A stretch of DNA of 64,000 nucleotides from an uncultured Oscillibacter sp. (GTDB taxonomy: Bacteria; Bacillota; Clostridia; Oscillospirales; Oscillospiraceae), in the NCBI GenBank assembly GCA_910588005.1, contig CAJUQM010000008.1, positions 1 to 64,000 of the forward strand. The letters run 5' to 3'. The notes below the pieces were generated by a model. It saw only the letters and a program-made list of their open reading frames with translations. It made no database searches and had not been told where the DNA came from. The translations under genes were made by a program, and so were the position numbers. Numbering within the stretch: position 1 is the stretch's first letter; each line of letters begins with the position of its first letter. Positions 1-8,464 of this stretch are shown piece by piece.

Positions 1-1705
1 GCATGGCCTGGGCGGACTGGATCAGGATGTTGTTCTTGGTGTAGGCCATCATCTCCTCGGCAACGTCGGTGTCGCGGATGGTGGACTCGGCATCCTGGAT
101 GTTCTCCGCCATGACGCTCAGGTTGTTGGCGGTATGCTCCAGACGGTTCTGGACCGCGCCCAGGTCGCCGCGGACGGAGGAGACGTTGTTGATGGCGTTG
201 CGGATCGTCTCAATAGCGGCGGCAGCGCCCTCCTGATTGCTGATGTTCAGGTCGGCAATGCCCAGCGCCTTGGTGTGCATATCGCCCACAAAGACCTTCA
301 TCTGGTTGTATTCATCGGGGGTATCGCCGAGCTGGAGGGTCAGGCCGCCACCCTCCTTGGTGCCAGCGCCGTCCTTGATGCGGATGAAGGTATTCTCGGT
401 CGCAGTGGCGCTGACAGACCATGCACCGGCGTCAACCTTACCCGCTTCCACATCCAGGCCGGTGGCGTGCTTGATCTTCTTGACCATCTCGGCAATGTCG
501 GTGTTTTTAGGACCATCGCCAGCATTCGCGCTCGCAGTACCAAGCTCCACCCAGTGCTCGATCCCGGCCTCCTTCATCTTGGCGATGTTCTCGTCGGTCA
601 CAGCGCCCTTTTCCACAAAGACGAACTTCTCGCCGTTGATCTCAAAGGTGGCCTTCTCCAGAGAGGTCTTGTCAATTTTATGGTCAAGGACCAGGGCCTT
701 GGACAGGTCGAGGGCCTGGTAAGCGTCCTCGCCAGCCTTGGTGGTTGCGTCCACAGCGGCGCGGCCCTCGGCGGCATTGGAAGCCAGCAGCATGGTGGTT
801 CCATCACTCTTAGCTGCCGTCATGTCGACAGAGGTGACAATCGCGGGACCGGCGCCCTTCTCCTTGGCGGTCAGGGTCAGGGTGTTGGTGTCATACTTGA
901 CATTGAAGGTCTCGCCCAGCTCGCTGTTCGCCACCAGCTTCTCGATCACGCCGCCAATTTCCGCGTCAGTGCCTTTCGCGCCAGTAAGCGCTTTGGGGTC
1001 GGTCAGCTCATTGCCGTCCTGGTCCACCCAAATATACTTGGTGTTGTCAGTGGCATCAAGCTTTGCGGTGGCAGTGAACTCGTAGGACTTACCATCGGAC
1101 ATACCAATCGTGAAACTGATGGTGGACCCCTCATCAATGTCAACACCACCAGCAGCCTGCTTCGCCAGGTTCAGCTTAGAGGTGGAGGCGGTGGCGGCCA
1201 CGTCGGTGATACCAGCGGCCAGGGAACCCTTGATGGAATCCCAGCCGTCAAAATTGGCGGAAGAAGCCTTGCCGGTCTTGGACAGGGAGCCGTCCAGCAG
1301 TTTGATGCCGTTGAAGTTGGCACTGTCGGCGATACGGTTGATTTCCGTCTTGAGGGCATCTACTTCCTTTTGCAGGTTGGCGCGGTCCACGTCGTTGTCA
1401 TAGGTGCCGTTGGCGGACTGGGTGGCGAGGTAGTCCATGCGGTTGAGCATGTCCTGGATCTCCTGCATGGCGCCCTCGGCGGTCTTTACCAGGGAGATGC
1501 CGTCCTTGACGTTCTTCTGGGCGGCGTTCAGGCCGGTGATCTGGGCGCGCATCTTCTCGGAAATGGCCAGGCCCGCGGCGTCGTCGCCGGCGCGGTTGAT
1601 CTTGTAGCCGGAGGAGAGCTTTTCCAGGTTCTTGCTCAGCGCGGAGGTGTTGGTGTTGTAGTTGCGGTAGGCGTTCATCGCCATAATATTATGTTGAATA
1701 CGCAT
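1..1705 (-). CDS. Flagellin, C-terminus cut by window edge
   Basis: Structural subunit of the flagellar filament, exported by the flagellar type III system. The N-terminus is classic flagellin D0/D1: it begins MRIQHNIMAMNAYRNYN and carries SSGYKINRAGDDAAGLAISE at residues 31-50. The conserved C-terminal D1 helix (EEMMAYTKNNILIQSAQ) is reached just before the window ends, so only the last few residues are missing. At 568 visible codons it is a large flagellin; the middle (about residues 180-480) is a variable, probably surface-exposed D2/D3 region. The ATG follows AAAGGAGATTCATT. A sigma-28-type promoter lies about 190 bp upstream. The opposite strand is open for 616 codons, but only as a codon-bias shadow. 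Confidence 0.96.
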   Translation of the reverse strand, partial: MRIQHNIMAMNAYRNYNTNTSALSKNLEKLSSGYKINRAGDDAAGLAISEKMRAQITGLNAAQKNVKDGISLVKTAEGAMQEIQDMLNRMDYLATQSANGTYDNDVDRANLQKEVDALKTEINRIADSANFNGIKLLDGSLSKTGKASSANFDGWDSIKGSLAAGITDVAATASTSKLNLAKQAAGGVDIDEGSTISFTIGMSDGKSYEFTATAKLDATDNTKYIWVDQDGNELTDPKALTGAKGTDAEIGGVIEKLVANSELGETFNVKYDTNTLTLTAKEKGAGPAIVTSVDMTAAKSDGTTMLLASNAAEGRAAVDATTKAGEDAYQALDLSKALVLDHKIDKTSLEKATFEINGEKFVFVEKGAVTDENIAKMKEAGIEHWVELGTASANAGDGPKNTDIAEMVKKIKHATGLDVEAGKVDAGAWSVSATATENTFIRIKDGAGTKEGGGLTLQLGDTPDEYNQMKVFVGDMHTKALGIADLNISNQEGAAAAIETIRNAINNVSSVRGDLGAVQNRLEHTANNLSVMAENIQDAESTIRDTDVAEEMMAYTKNNILIQSAQAM

Positions 1706-1892
1706 AATGAATCTCCTTTTCAAATTTTCCGGGCAAATCCTTTCACCCGGCTCAAAGTGTTTCGCGCCGCCGTCTCCATCTGCTGCCGGCCGGAACTAAA
1801 GAGGGAGACAGGGGACGCTATATTATTTCAACCGGCTTGCGCAAACCGTTTGAAACCGCCGCAAGCGGGATCCGTTCCGCTCACTACTGGTA

Positions 1893-1919
1893 ACATCGGC
1901 GGTGGGAGGAAAAAATTAA
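1893..1919 (-). promoter_or_regulatory. Sigma-28 (SigD/FliA) promoter of the flagellin gene
   Basis: On the minus strand TTAA (1919-1916), a 15-nt spacer and GCCGATGT (1900-1893) match the flagellar sigma consensus TAAA-N15-GCCGATAA closely. Transcription would start near 1886, giving a 5' leader of about 180 nt before the ATG. The leader holds an imperfect hairpin (TTTCAA...TTGAAA near 1833-1862) and GGA motifs, including one in the Shine-Dalgarno. CsrA control is known for some flagellin leaders, but here it is only a possibility. Confidence 0.75.
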
Positions 1920-1956
1920 GAGCAGATATGAAAATTTTTTCCGTGGGCCGGAATGG

Positions 1957-1985
1957 TTGCGAAGCGGCCGCTTTTTCGCTATAAT
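1957..1985 (+). promoter_or_regulatory. Sigma-A promoter of the PAS protein gene
   Basis: TTGCGA (1957-1962), a 17-nt spacer and a perfect TATAAT (1980-1985). It drives the gene starting at 2023 with a leader of about 30 nt and points away from the flagellin promoter. Confidence 0.75.
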
Positions 1986-2022
1986 GCAAAATACGACAAA
2001 AAGTTGAGAGGGAGGGTCCGCC

Positions 2023-4314
2023 GTGGCAAAGCGTCTGGACAAATTTTCAAAGCCCTTTCGGGACAGCCGCATCCCCTTCATGCTGGCGGAGGTCATTACC
2101 AACGGAGAGGGGGAGATGGTGGACCTTGTCTGCCAGTTTACCAACGGCGCGGCGGCGGCCCTATTGGGCCTGCCGGCAGAGGAGCTGCACCGCCGGAGGT
2201 TCACCCACGTGTTCCCCGCCGCGGCGCTGCAGGCGCTGGAACCCCTGCGGGATGTGGCTTTCTCCGGCTCCGCCGCCTCCTTTTCTTACACCACGGCGCT
2301 GAATAGGAAGATCAAAGTCACCTGTTACCAGCCGCAGTACGGCGTTGCCGCCTGCGTTCTGGAGCTGATGCGGGAGAACTCCTCCCGGGAGCACACCCGT
2401 TTCCTGGCGGAGAACCTGCCGGGGGCCGTGCTGTCCCTGGAGCTGAGCCGGGCGGGAGTCCGGTGCCTCTCCTTTACCCCGGGACTGTGCACCCTCACCG
2501 GCTGGAGCCGCCGGGAGCTGCTGGACCGCTGCGCCGACCTGGATGTTTTGGTGGAGCCGGAGGACCGGCCGGAGCTGCTGCAGGCCCTTCTGGATGCCGC
2601 CAGGGAGGACCGCCAGACCGCTCACAGCTTCCGCTTGCTGCGGCGGGATCAGGATCCGCTGTGGGTGGAGCTGCGGGCGGAGGTTCAGGCCCGGCGGGAG
2701 GGGGCCGCCTCCTTTTACGCCATTTTGCTGGACGCCCAGAGGACCCACCAGACTCAGACCCGGCTGGAGGAGGCGCAGGGGCAGCTGGCAGACGCACAGG
2801 AGGAGCTGGACCTTCTCTTCGACGGTTTGGACGCCGCACTGTGCCTGTTCCGGCGGGATACGCCGGAAGGGCCGGTTCTGCCTGTGCGGCTGGGCCGGGG
2901 CCTCTCCCAGCTGCTGGGGTATTCCCTGCCGGAGCTGGGCCGCCGCCTGGCCGCCAACCCGCTGTGGCGGGTGCTGCCGGCGGACCGGGAGACGCTCCTG
3001 GCGGCTGTGGAGCAGGCCAGGGCGGCGGAGAGACCGCTGCACCACATCTGCCGCCTGCGGGCAAAAGGGGGCCGGCTTTTGTGGGCGGCCCTGGACGTGG
3101 CCTGGCACAGCCGGGGAGACGGCGCGGGTTTGATCTATGCCGCCTGTTTTGACATCACCCAGGAGCGGGAGGCCTCGGAGGAGGTGCGGTTCCGGGCGCA
3201 GCTGTGTGAGCTGATGCTGGACCAGTCCCGAATGCTGAGCTTTGACTATGACCCCATTGAGGATGTGGCCCGGACCAAGCGCCATGACGGGGCCAGCCGC
3301 CAGGTTCAGCATGTAGCGCAGCAGTATCTTGCCTCCGGGGAGAGTGAGGAGGTCATCCACCCGGAGGACCGGGGCCGCCGCGCGGCCATGATTAAGCGCC
3401 TTCTGGCCCGTCCCGGCACGGAGACGCTGGAATACCGGGCGGACTACGACGGCCAGGGCTGGCGGTGGTGCCGGATCTCCTGGGTGAGTCTGATGGACAA
3501 TATGGGCGGCGTCTGCCGCCTGTTAGGCAAGGCGGAGGACGTGACCCAGAGCAAGATCTGCGCCCTGCGGTTCCAGGCCCTGGCGGCAAGGCAGAAAAAG
3601 CTGGCCCCGGGCGTGCTGACGGTTATCCGGCTGGACCTCTCCGCAGACCGGATCAAAGATGCCAAAGCCAGCAGCCGCTACCTCTCCGGCGTGCTTTTTG
3701 GAAACACGGCGGACGCCTGTCTCCGCCACCTGCGGGACAATGTGCCGGATGAGGATCAGCGGCGGGAGTTTGACGAAAAGTTTCGCCGGCAGCCGCTGCT
3801 GGACGCCCTTCGGGGCGGTACCGTCTATGTGGAGCTGGAGCACCGCTTCTCTCTGGGCGGCGGAAGGGGATCTGCGTGGGTCCGCACTGCGGTGGAGCTG
3901 GCGGAGGACCCGGAGACCCTGGCCTTTACCGCATTTTGCACGATCACCGATATCAGCGGCCATCGCCGGCGGGAGGGGCTGCTGAAGGCTCTCATCCAGC
4001 GGGATTACGACTTTGTGTTGACGGTGGACGCCGCCACAGGCCTCTGCCGGGTTTACAGCAAGGACACGCCGCGGGATGCGGTGCCGTACCGCACCGTGGC
4101 TGCCCAGTATCTGGGCAGCCAGGCTCCCTCTCGAAAACGCTCTGCTTTCCGGCAGGCGGCGCGGCTGCAAACCGCTTTGGAGCGTCTGGAGACGCAGGAG
4201 GTCTACGAGTACACCGGAAGTCTCGGCGCGGATGTGCCCCAGGAGAAGAGGATGCGCTGGTCCTGGCTGGACCGGGAGGAGAATCTCCTTCTGGTGACGC
4301 TGGAGAGCGTGTGA
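2023..4314 (+). CDS. Multi-PAS sensor-like protein with no output domain
   Basis: A 763-residue soluble protein with no signal peptide or membrane segment. It reads as a string of five or six PAS/PAC-like modules (roughly residues 15-115, 125-240, 265-380, 390-510, 530-650 and 660-763). A PAC-like signature (YAACFDITQERE) is seen near residue 375, and a short Q/E-rich coiled coil (about 240-265) joins modules two and three. Such arrays usually end in GGDEF, EAL, HD or histidine-kinase domains; here the protein stops right after the last PAS sheet (LLLVTLESV). The GTG start is preceded by GAGAGGGAGGG. It is divergent from flagellin, so a role in motility signalling is possible. Ligand and partner are unknown. 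Confidence 0.7.
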   Translation: MAKRLDKFSKPFRDSRIPFMLAEVITNGEGEMVDLVCQFTNGAAAALLGLPAEELHRRRFTHVFPAAALQALEPLRDVAFSGSAASFSYTTALNRKIKVTCYQPQYGVAACVLELMRENSSREHTRFLAENLPGAVLSLELSRAGVRCLSFTPGLCTLTGWSRRELLDRCADLDVLVEPEDRPELLQALLDAAREDRQTAHSFRLLRRDQDPLWVELRAEVQARREGAASFYAILLDAQRTHQTQTRLEEAQGQLADAQEELDLLFDGLDAALCLFRRDTPEGPVLPVRLGRGLSQLLGYSLPELGRRLAANPLWRVLPADRETLLAAVEQARAAERPLHHICRLRAKGGRLLWAALDVAWHSRGDGAGLIYAACFDITQEREASEEVRFRAQLCELMLDQSRMLSFDYDPIEDVARTKRHDGASRQVQHVAQQYLASGESEEVIHPEDRGRRAAMIKRLLARPGTETLEYRADYDGQGWRWCRISWVSLMDNMGGVCRLLGKAEDVTQSKICALRFQALAARQKKLAPGVLTVIRLDLSADRIKDAKASSRYLSGVLFGNTADACLRHLRDNVPDEDQRREFDEKFRRQPLLDALRGGTVYVELEHRFSLGGGRGSAWVRTAVELAEDPETLAFTAFCTITDISGHRRREGLLKALIQRDYDFVLTVDAATGLCRVYSKDTPRDAVPYRTVAAQYLGSQAPSRKRSAFRQAARLQTALERLETQEVYEYTGSLGADVPQEKRMRWSWLDREENLLLVTLESV

Positions 4315-4374
4315 GAGACAGAAGCTGTCAGCCCTTTTACCGTATTTTAACCGGTTTGTTGCCGGACTGTAAAG

Positions 4375-4420
4375 AAATCCCCCTTTTTCCCGTGTATAAT
4401 GGCGGGGAAAAGGGGGATTT
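4375..4420 (+). promoter_or_regulatory. Stem-loop with -10 box in its loop and Shine-Dalgarno in its 3' arm
   Basis: A 17-bp stem pairs 4375-4391 (AAATCCCCCTTTTTCCC) with 4404-4420 (GGGGAAAAGGGGGATTT), with one G-T pair and a 12-nt loop. TATAAT (4395-4400) lies in the loop and the ribosome site AGGGGG of the next gene (ATG at 4423) lies in the 3' arm. Read-through RNA from the PAS gene would fold and either terminate or hide the ribosome site. RNA starting at this promoter would lack the 5' arm and be translatable. No good -35 box is seen. Confidence 0.5.
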
Positions 4421-4422
4421 TT

Positions 4423-5337
4423 ATGAGACACTGTTTGGCTGCAATCTGCTGTGGGCTGCTGCTGGCCGGGTGCGCCGCACCGGCGGAGATCCCGGAGGCC
4501 CCGCCGGTGGAGGAGGCGGCGGACTGCGCGCCCCGGGAATATGCGGCGGCCCTCACCGTCCCGCTGGCAGACTTGGAACCGTATGTGCCCTGGCGGTCTA
4601 TGGAGCCGGATACGGCGGGGCTGGACACCATGGGAGAGGTGCTGTGCGACGAGACGCTGCCGGGAGGCACCCGGGTGGTGTGCTATTGGCGTCCGGACCA
4701 CACGGCAGACCCGGAAGCCCCGGGGGACCAGGACGCCCGGTACGAAAAGCACTGGGCCATTCATCAGGGGGACAGGCTGCTGCGGTTTGCCGCGGAGTAC
4801 AGCGGGTATGAGGGCGGCTACGGTGTGACGCCCTTCTCCAACGTGCTGGACCAAAACGGCTTTTGCGTGGAGGCGCCCCGGGGTGCGGCCTACACCGCCC
4901 ACGACTACTACGTCTTCGATGAGACCGGCGTGCCCCGTCTGCTGATGGGCTGCTCCAACGATGTGCTGGAGCGGGATGTCAACGGCGACGGGGTGACGGA
5001 GCTGATCTGGAACTACCACGGCGGGCAGTTCGTCACCTGCGCCTTTTTGCGGGACGGGACAGTGTACCAAGTGGAGATGATGTCCCTGCTGGCGGAGCGT
5101 CTCCCCATTGTGGGACTGCCCTTCGGGGACCTGGAGAACTGGGGGGAGCGGGGCCTTCCGGTGAAGATCCTGGTGGGGGGCTGGGCGGTCATCGACGAGT
5201 CCGGGCCAGAGACGTGGATCGAGGGGGATCTCCGTCTGACGGAGGACGCGCTGGAGCTGTATGTCCCCCAGGAGCAGGTACCTCTGGAGGCCTGGGCGGG
5301 AGAGCTGGGAACAGGCCGGTTTTTTCCTGCCGGATGA
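4423..5337 (+). CDS. Putative lipoprotein, apparently frameshifted near its C-terminus
   Basis: Begins MRHCLAAICCGLLLAGCAAP: a lipoprotein signal peptide with lipobox LAGC, so it should be lipid-anchored outside the membrane. The mature part is acidic, rich in Trp/Tyr/Gly, and includes an FG-GAP/EF-hand-like stretch (VNGDGVTELIW, about residue 185). No family was recognised. The start follows AGGGGGATTTTT; an upstream in-frame ATG (4399) lacks a ribosome site. The frame ends abruptly after a T6 run at 5320-5325, while the next frame continues with coding-like sequence to 5488. Removing one T would give a protein of about 354 residues. Either a real frameshift or a sequencing error. Confidence 0.6.
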   Translation: MRHCLAAICCGLLLAGCAAPAEIPEAPPVEEAADCAPREYAAALTVPLADLEPYVPWRSMEPDTAGLDTMGEVLCDETLPGGTRVVCYWRPDHTADPEAPGDQDARYEKHWAIHQGDRLLRFAAEYSGYEGGYGVTPFSNVLDQNGFCVEAPRGAAYTAHDYYVFDETGVPRLLMGCSNDVLERDVNGDGVTELIWNYHGGQFVTCAFLRDGTVYQVEMMSLLAERLPIVGLPFGDLENWGERGLPVKILVGGWAVIDESGPETWIEGDLRLTEDALELYVPQEQVPLEAWAGELGTGRFFPAG

Positions 5338-5488
5338 TCCGGACAGCTGGCAGGCGTACAGCATTTCCCATTCCGGAGATGAGATTTCTATCGACCTCTG
5401 CCGGGACGCCGGGGACGGGACGGAATACTGTCAAGTGGTCTCCCGGGATTGGGGGGAGACGTGGGAGCTGGAGGAATCATACCGGTGA
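5326..5488 (+). pseudogene. Out-of-frame C-terminal segment of the preceding lipoprotein
   Basis: In the +1-shifted frame the sequence reads LPDDPDSWQAYSISHSGDEI and ends WELEESYR at a stop at 5488, with the same acidic, Trp-rich style as the lipoprotein. It has no plausible start or ribosome site of its own, so it is best read as the displaced tail of the gene at 4423. Confidence 0.5.
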
Positions 5489-5536
5489 TTGCCAGAGGCC
5501 CGTCCTTCAACAAACCAGGCGTTCCATCAAGCCACC

Positions 5537-5564
5537 AAAAGGGCGGACCTGTGTCCGCCCTTTT
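5537..5564. terminator. Bidirectional hairpin terminator
   Basis: AAAAGGGCGGAC (5537-5548), loop CTGT, GTCCGCCCTTTT (5553-5564). It has T-runs on both strands, so it can end both the lipoprotein gene and lepA. It belongs to the GGCGGAC hairpin family seen elsewhere in the window. Confidence 0.75.
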
Positions 5565-5589
5565 CCTGCAAGTGCCTATCATGAGGAAA

Positions 5590-5613
5590 GGGGCGGACGC
5601 ATGTGTCCGCCCC
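5590..5613. repeat. GGCGGAC-family hairpin
   Basis: GGGGCGGAC (5590-5598), 6-nt loop, GTCCGCCCC (5605-5613), immediately after the previous hairpin and just past the lepA stop. No T-run. The same arms recur at 17183, 37688, 45183 and 53847. Confidence 0.6.
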
Positions 5614-5650
5614 TGCACAGTGAAACCGGCGAGCAGAAGGTTTTACGCCG

Positions 5651-7456
5651 TTATTCATCCAGCTTAAGAACCGCCAGAAACGCCTCCGTCGGAATCTGCA
5701 CGGAGCCAAGAGAGCGCATTTTCTTCTTGCCCTCCTTCTGCTTTTCCAGCAGCTTCTTCTTCCGGGTGATGTCGCCGCCGTAGCACTTGGCCAATACGTC
5801 TTTCCGCATGGCCTTCACCGTCTCCCGGGCGATGACCCGCCCGCCGATGGCCGCCTGGACAGGGACCTCGAAAAGCTGGCGGGGGATGTTCTCCTTTAAT
5901 TTCTCGCACAGCTTCCTGGCCCGGGGATAGGCCTTGTCCTTGTGGGCGATGAAGCTCAAGGCGTCCACCTGGTCGCCGTTTAAGAGCAGGTCCACCTTTA
6001 CCAGCTCGCTGGGGCGGTAGCCCGACAGCTCATAGTCCAGCGAGGCGTAGCCCCGGGTATTGGCCTTGAGCGTGTCAAAAAAATCGTAGATGATCTCGTT
6101 TAAGGGCATCTGGTAGTGGAGTTCTACCAGATGAGTGTCCAGATACTGCATGTCCTTGAACTCTCCCCGCCGCTCCTGGCACAGGGGCATGATATTGCCC
6201 ACATACTCGTTGGGGGAGATGATGGAGACCTTGACATAGGGTTCCTCTGCGTGCTCGATGGAGGAGGGGTCCGGATAGTTGTGGGGGTTGTCTACGGCCA
6301 CCATGGACCCGTCGGACTTGTAGACGTTGTAGATCACCGAGGGCAGAGTGGTCACCAGATCCAAATCAAACTCCCGCTCCAGCCGCTCCTGAATGACTTC
6401 CATGTGGAGCATCCCCAAAAAGCCGCACCGGAAGCCAAAGCCCAGGGCCACGGAGGACTCCGGCTCAAAGCTGAGGGAGGCGTCGTTCAGTTGGAGTTTT
6501 TCCAAGGCGTCCCGGAGGTCCGGGTACTTGGACCCGTCCTCGGTGTAGATGCCGCAGTAGACCATGGGCTGGACGGGGCGGTAGCCCGGCAGGGCCTCCG
6601 CCGCAGGCGCCGCCGCGTCGGTGACCGTGTCGCCCACACGGGTGTCCTTCACGTTTTTGATGGAGGCGGTGAAGTAGCCCACCTCTCCGGCCTCCAATGT
6701 TTCACAGGGTTCCAGGCCCAGGGGCAGCAGGTGCCCGCACTCCACCACCTGGTAACTGGCGCCGGAGGCCATCATCTTTATCTGCTGGCCGGTGCGCAGC
6801 CGCCCCTCTGTCAGGCGCATATATACGATGACGCCCCGGTAGCTGTCATACTGGCTGTCGAAGATCAGGGCCTTCAGAGGGGCGTTCACGTCCCCGGAGG
6901 GAGGCGGGACATTTTTCACGATGTCCTCCAGCACGGCGTCGATGTTGATCCCCATTTTGGCGGAGATCTCTGGCGCGTCCAGGGCGGGCAGGCCGATGAT
7001 GTCCTCCACCTCCTGCTTGGCCTTGGCGGGGTCGGCGGCGGGGAGGTCGATCTTATTGAACACGGGAAGGATCTCCAGGTCGTGCTCCATGGCGAGGTAG
7101 GTGTTGGCCAGGGTCTGGGCCTCCACGCCCTGGGTGGAGTCCACCACCAGCACGGCCCCCTCGCAGGCGGCCAGGGAGCGGGAGACCTCGTAGTTGAAGT
7201 CCACGTGGCCGGGGGTGTCGATGAGGTTCAGGGCGTAGGTCTCCCCGTCGGCGGCGGTGTAGCTCAGCCGCACGGCCCGGGCCTTGATGGTGATGCCCCG
7301 CTCCTTCTCCAGGTCCATATTGTCCAGGAGCTGGCTTTCCATCTCCCGCTGGGAGACGGCGCCGCATTTTTCCAGCAGCCGGTCCGCCAGCGTGGACTTT
7401 CCGTGGTCAATGTGGGCGATGATAGAGAAATTTCGAATGTTGGATTGGTTTGCCAT
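5651..7456 (-). CDS. lepA: Elongation factor 4 (LepA), back-translocating GTPase
   Basis: Ribosome-associated GTPase that promotes back-translocation or remodelling of stalled ribosomes. The 601-residue length is standard. The G1 loop AHIDHGKST is at residues 14-22, DTPGHVDF (G3) follows near residue 82 and NKID (G4) near 134; EF-G-like domains II, III and V and the LepA-specific C-terminal domain follow, ending with the Lys-rich tail. The ATG is preceded by GGAGGCCTTTTAAT. It lies alone between the repeat-rich accessory region and the GGCGGAC terminators. Confidence 0.98.
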   Translation of the reverse strand: MANQSNIRNFSIIAHIDHGKSTLADRLLEKCGAVSQREMESQLLDNMDLEKERGITIKARAVRLSYTAADGETYALNLIDTPGHVDFNYEVSRSLAACEGAVLVVDSTQGVEAQTLANTYLAMEHDLEILPVFNKIDLPAADPAKAKQEVEDIIGLPALDAPEISAKMGINIDAVLEDIVKNVPPPSGDVNAPLKALIFDSQYDSYRGVIVYMRLTEGRLRTGQQIKMMASGASYQVVECGHLLPLGLEPCETLEAGEVGYFTASIKNVKDTRVGDTVTDAAAPAAEALPGYRPVQPMVYCGIYTEDGSKYPDLRDALEKLQLNDASLSFEPESSVALGFGFRCGFLGMLHMEVIQERLEREFDLDLVTTLPSVIYNVYKSDGSMVAVDNPHNYPDPSSIEHAEEPYVKVSIISPNEYVGNIMPLCQERRGEFKDMQYLDTHLVELHYQMPLNEIIYDFFDTLKANTRGYASLDYELSGYRPSELVKVDLLLNGDQVDALSFIAHKDKAYPRARKLCEKLKENIPRQLFEVPVQAAIGGRVIARETVKAMRKDVLAKCYGGDITRKKKLLEKQKEGKKKMRSLGSVQIPTEAFLAVLKLDE

Positions 7457-7504
7457 ATTAAAAGGCCTCCTTATTTGATACCCGGTGGGTATCGAGGGAA
7501 TTGT

Positions 7505-7965
7505 ACTCCTGTGGAATCCGCCCTTGCAGGGGGGACGCCTCGGGCGTGGGCGGGGTGGGATTCAGCCATGGGGATGGCCGTGCACGGTCCTCGTCGTCGC
7601 AAAGTCCGCTAAGCTTCGTTTCCGCCTTGTGGCGAAAACTGCGCCCGCTCCCTTGCGCCTCCTCTCCCCACCGGACCCGCTTCGCTTGGCTCCGGCGGGG
7701 ACCCCCAATCAAAAGACGCTGGGGCACGAATTTGACCACAAGGGTCAAATTGCGCCCAAGTTACGGGGGCTGGCCTGAACCAGTGCCCGGTTGAATTGCT
7801 GGCCTTCTGCCGGGTGCGGCTGACAGCGTACCGCCCGGGGGCGCTCACCCGCATTTGCGGGTGCCGCTGAAGGTGTTTTGGTGCGTTGACGCATAGACGT
7901 TCTTCTCTTCCCGCGCTTCGCGCATAGATGGGCACGTTTGGGTAGAACTGCGTCTACCGCCTGGT
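7505..7965 (+). repeat. Modular dispersed repeat, copy 1
   Basis: Non-coding stretch between lepA and the XRE gene that shares ordered blocks with 8465-8827 (opposite strand) and 25620-25937. Block A has the TCAGCCATG...GATGGC motif (about 7562-7583). Block C is a hairpin, AATTTGACC...GGGTCAAATT (about 7730-7751), followed by a conserved stretch ending ACCAGTGCC. Block D contains CCGGGTGCGGCTGACAG (about 7816). Block E is TTCCCGCGCTTCGCGC (about 7907-7922). Short ORFs in it are not conserved between copies. Ends are approximate. Confidence 0.6.
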
Positions 7966-7970
7966 GGGAA

Positions 7971-8183
7971 TTAACGCTCGTCTGTGCGGCCTACCAGATA
8001 GTCGATGGTCACGTTGAAATGGTCCGCCAATTTCCAGGTGTTTTCAATACCTGGCAGGTTTTCACCGTATTCTAATTTTTGATAGTATTGCTCTGTAACG
8101 CCAATGGCTGCCGCAACTGTTACTTGCGTTTCTTTCTTCTCCTTGCGCAGCTCTTTTAGCCGGGTGTTAATTACAATCTCCAT
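7971..8183 (-). CDS. Small XRE-family HTH regulator (cassette 1)
   Basis: A 70-residue protein that is essentially one Cro/C1-type HTH domain: MEIVINTRLKELRKEKKETQ, then VAAAIGVTEQYYQKLEYG as the recognition region, ending DYLVGRTDER. It is expected to bind DNA as a dimer. The ATG at 8183 follows GAGGGGG; an in-frame ATG at 8201 has no site. It is divergent from the small ORF at 8255, with overlapping promoters and two ACAAACTATA repeats, so auto-regulation and control of the neighbour are likely. It abuts repeat copy 1. AT-richer than the surrounding genes, suggesting acquisition. Confidence 0.8.
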   Translation of the reverse strand: MEIVINTRLKELRKEKKETQVTVAAAIGVTEQYYQKLEYGENLPGIENTWKLADHFNVTIDYLVGRTDER

Positions 8184-8194
8184 AAGATACCCCC

Positions 8195-8241
8195 TCGACA
8201 CAAACTATACTATGTGATATGTTGGCCATAGACAAACTATA
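8195..8241. promoter_or_regulatory. Overlapping divergent promoters with repeated operator (cassette 1)
   Basis: Plus strand: TCGACA (8195-8200), 17 nt, TATGTT (8218-8223). Minus strand: TTGTCT (8235-8230), 17 nt, TAGTAT (8212-8207). The decamer ACAAACTATA occurs at 8200-8209 and 8232-8241, one copy over each promoter, making it the natural binding site for the XRE protein (inference). Confidence 0.6.
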
Positions 8242-8254
8242 GGAGGTGTTCGCT

Positions 8255-8464
8255 GTGTCGGATTTTATGAAATGGCTGTATGCGAATTATATTGGTCCGC
8301 AGATAAAAAGTGCCTCACAGGAAGATTATGAGATGAATTTATCACTGCTGGAAAATTGTTTGGAACCTGACCTTGTGACCAGCTTCAAGAAGACACAGGA
8401 ATTTACAGCCATCCACGCCTCCCTCCTGGGCCTGCGGACAGGCTGGGGTCTTCCGAGGGAATAG
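8255..8464 (+). CDS. Small helical protein of unknown function (cassette 1)
   Basis: A 69-residue acidic, probably all-helical protein (begins MSDFMKWLYANYIGPQ, ends LGLRTGWGLPRE). No signal or membrane segment. The GTG start at 8255 follows AGGAGG (8241-8246). It is transcribed away from the XRE gene. The C-terminal end sits where repeat copy 2 begins, so the last residues may derive from the repeat. The gene at 26232 has the same position and size, but the two proteins are not obviously similar in sequence. It could be a regulated effector or an antitoxin/anti-repressor-like partner; no evidence decides this. Confidence 0.6.
   Translation: MSDFMKWLYANYIGPQIKSASQEDYEMNLSLLENCLEPDLVTSFKKTQEFTAIHASLLGLRTGWGLPRE

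Noticed and set aside
134..1984. 616-codon open frame opposite flagellin
   Set aside because: Exact antisense of a clear flagellin; the frame is open because of codon bias, with low-complexity translation and no ribosome site.
3523..5364. 613-codon minus frame across the PAS and lipoprotein genes
   Set aside because: Covers two plus-strand genes with recognisable features and spans their promoter and hairpin; no ribosome site.
6116..7612. 498-codon open frame opposite lepA
   Set aside because: Antisense shadow; no ribosome site and Gly/Val/His-rich translation.
7485..7935. Several ORFs of about 100 codons in the lepA-XRE gap
   Set aside because: They lie in the modular repeat and are not preserved between copies; the region is better read as non-coding.
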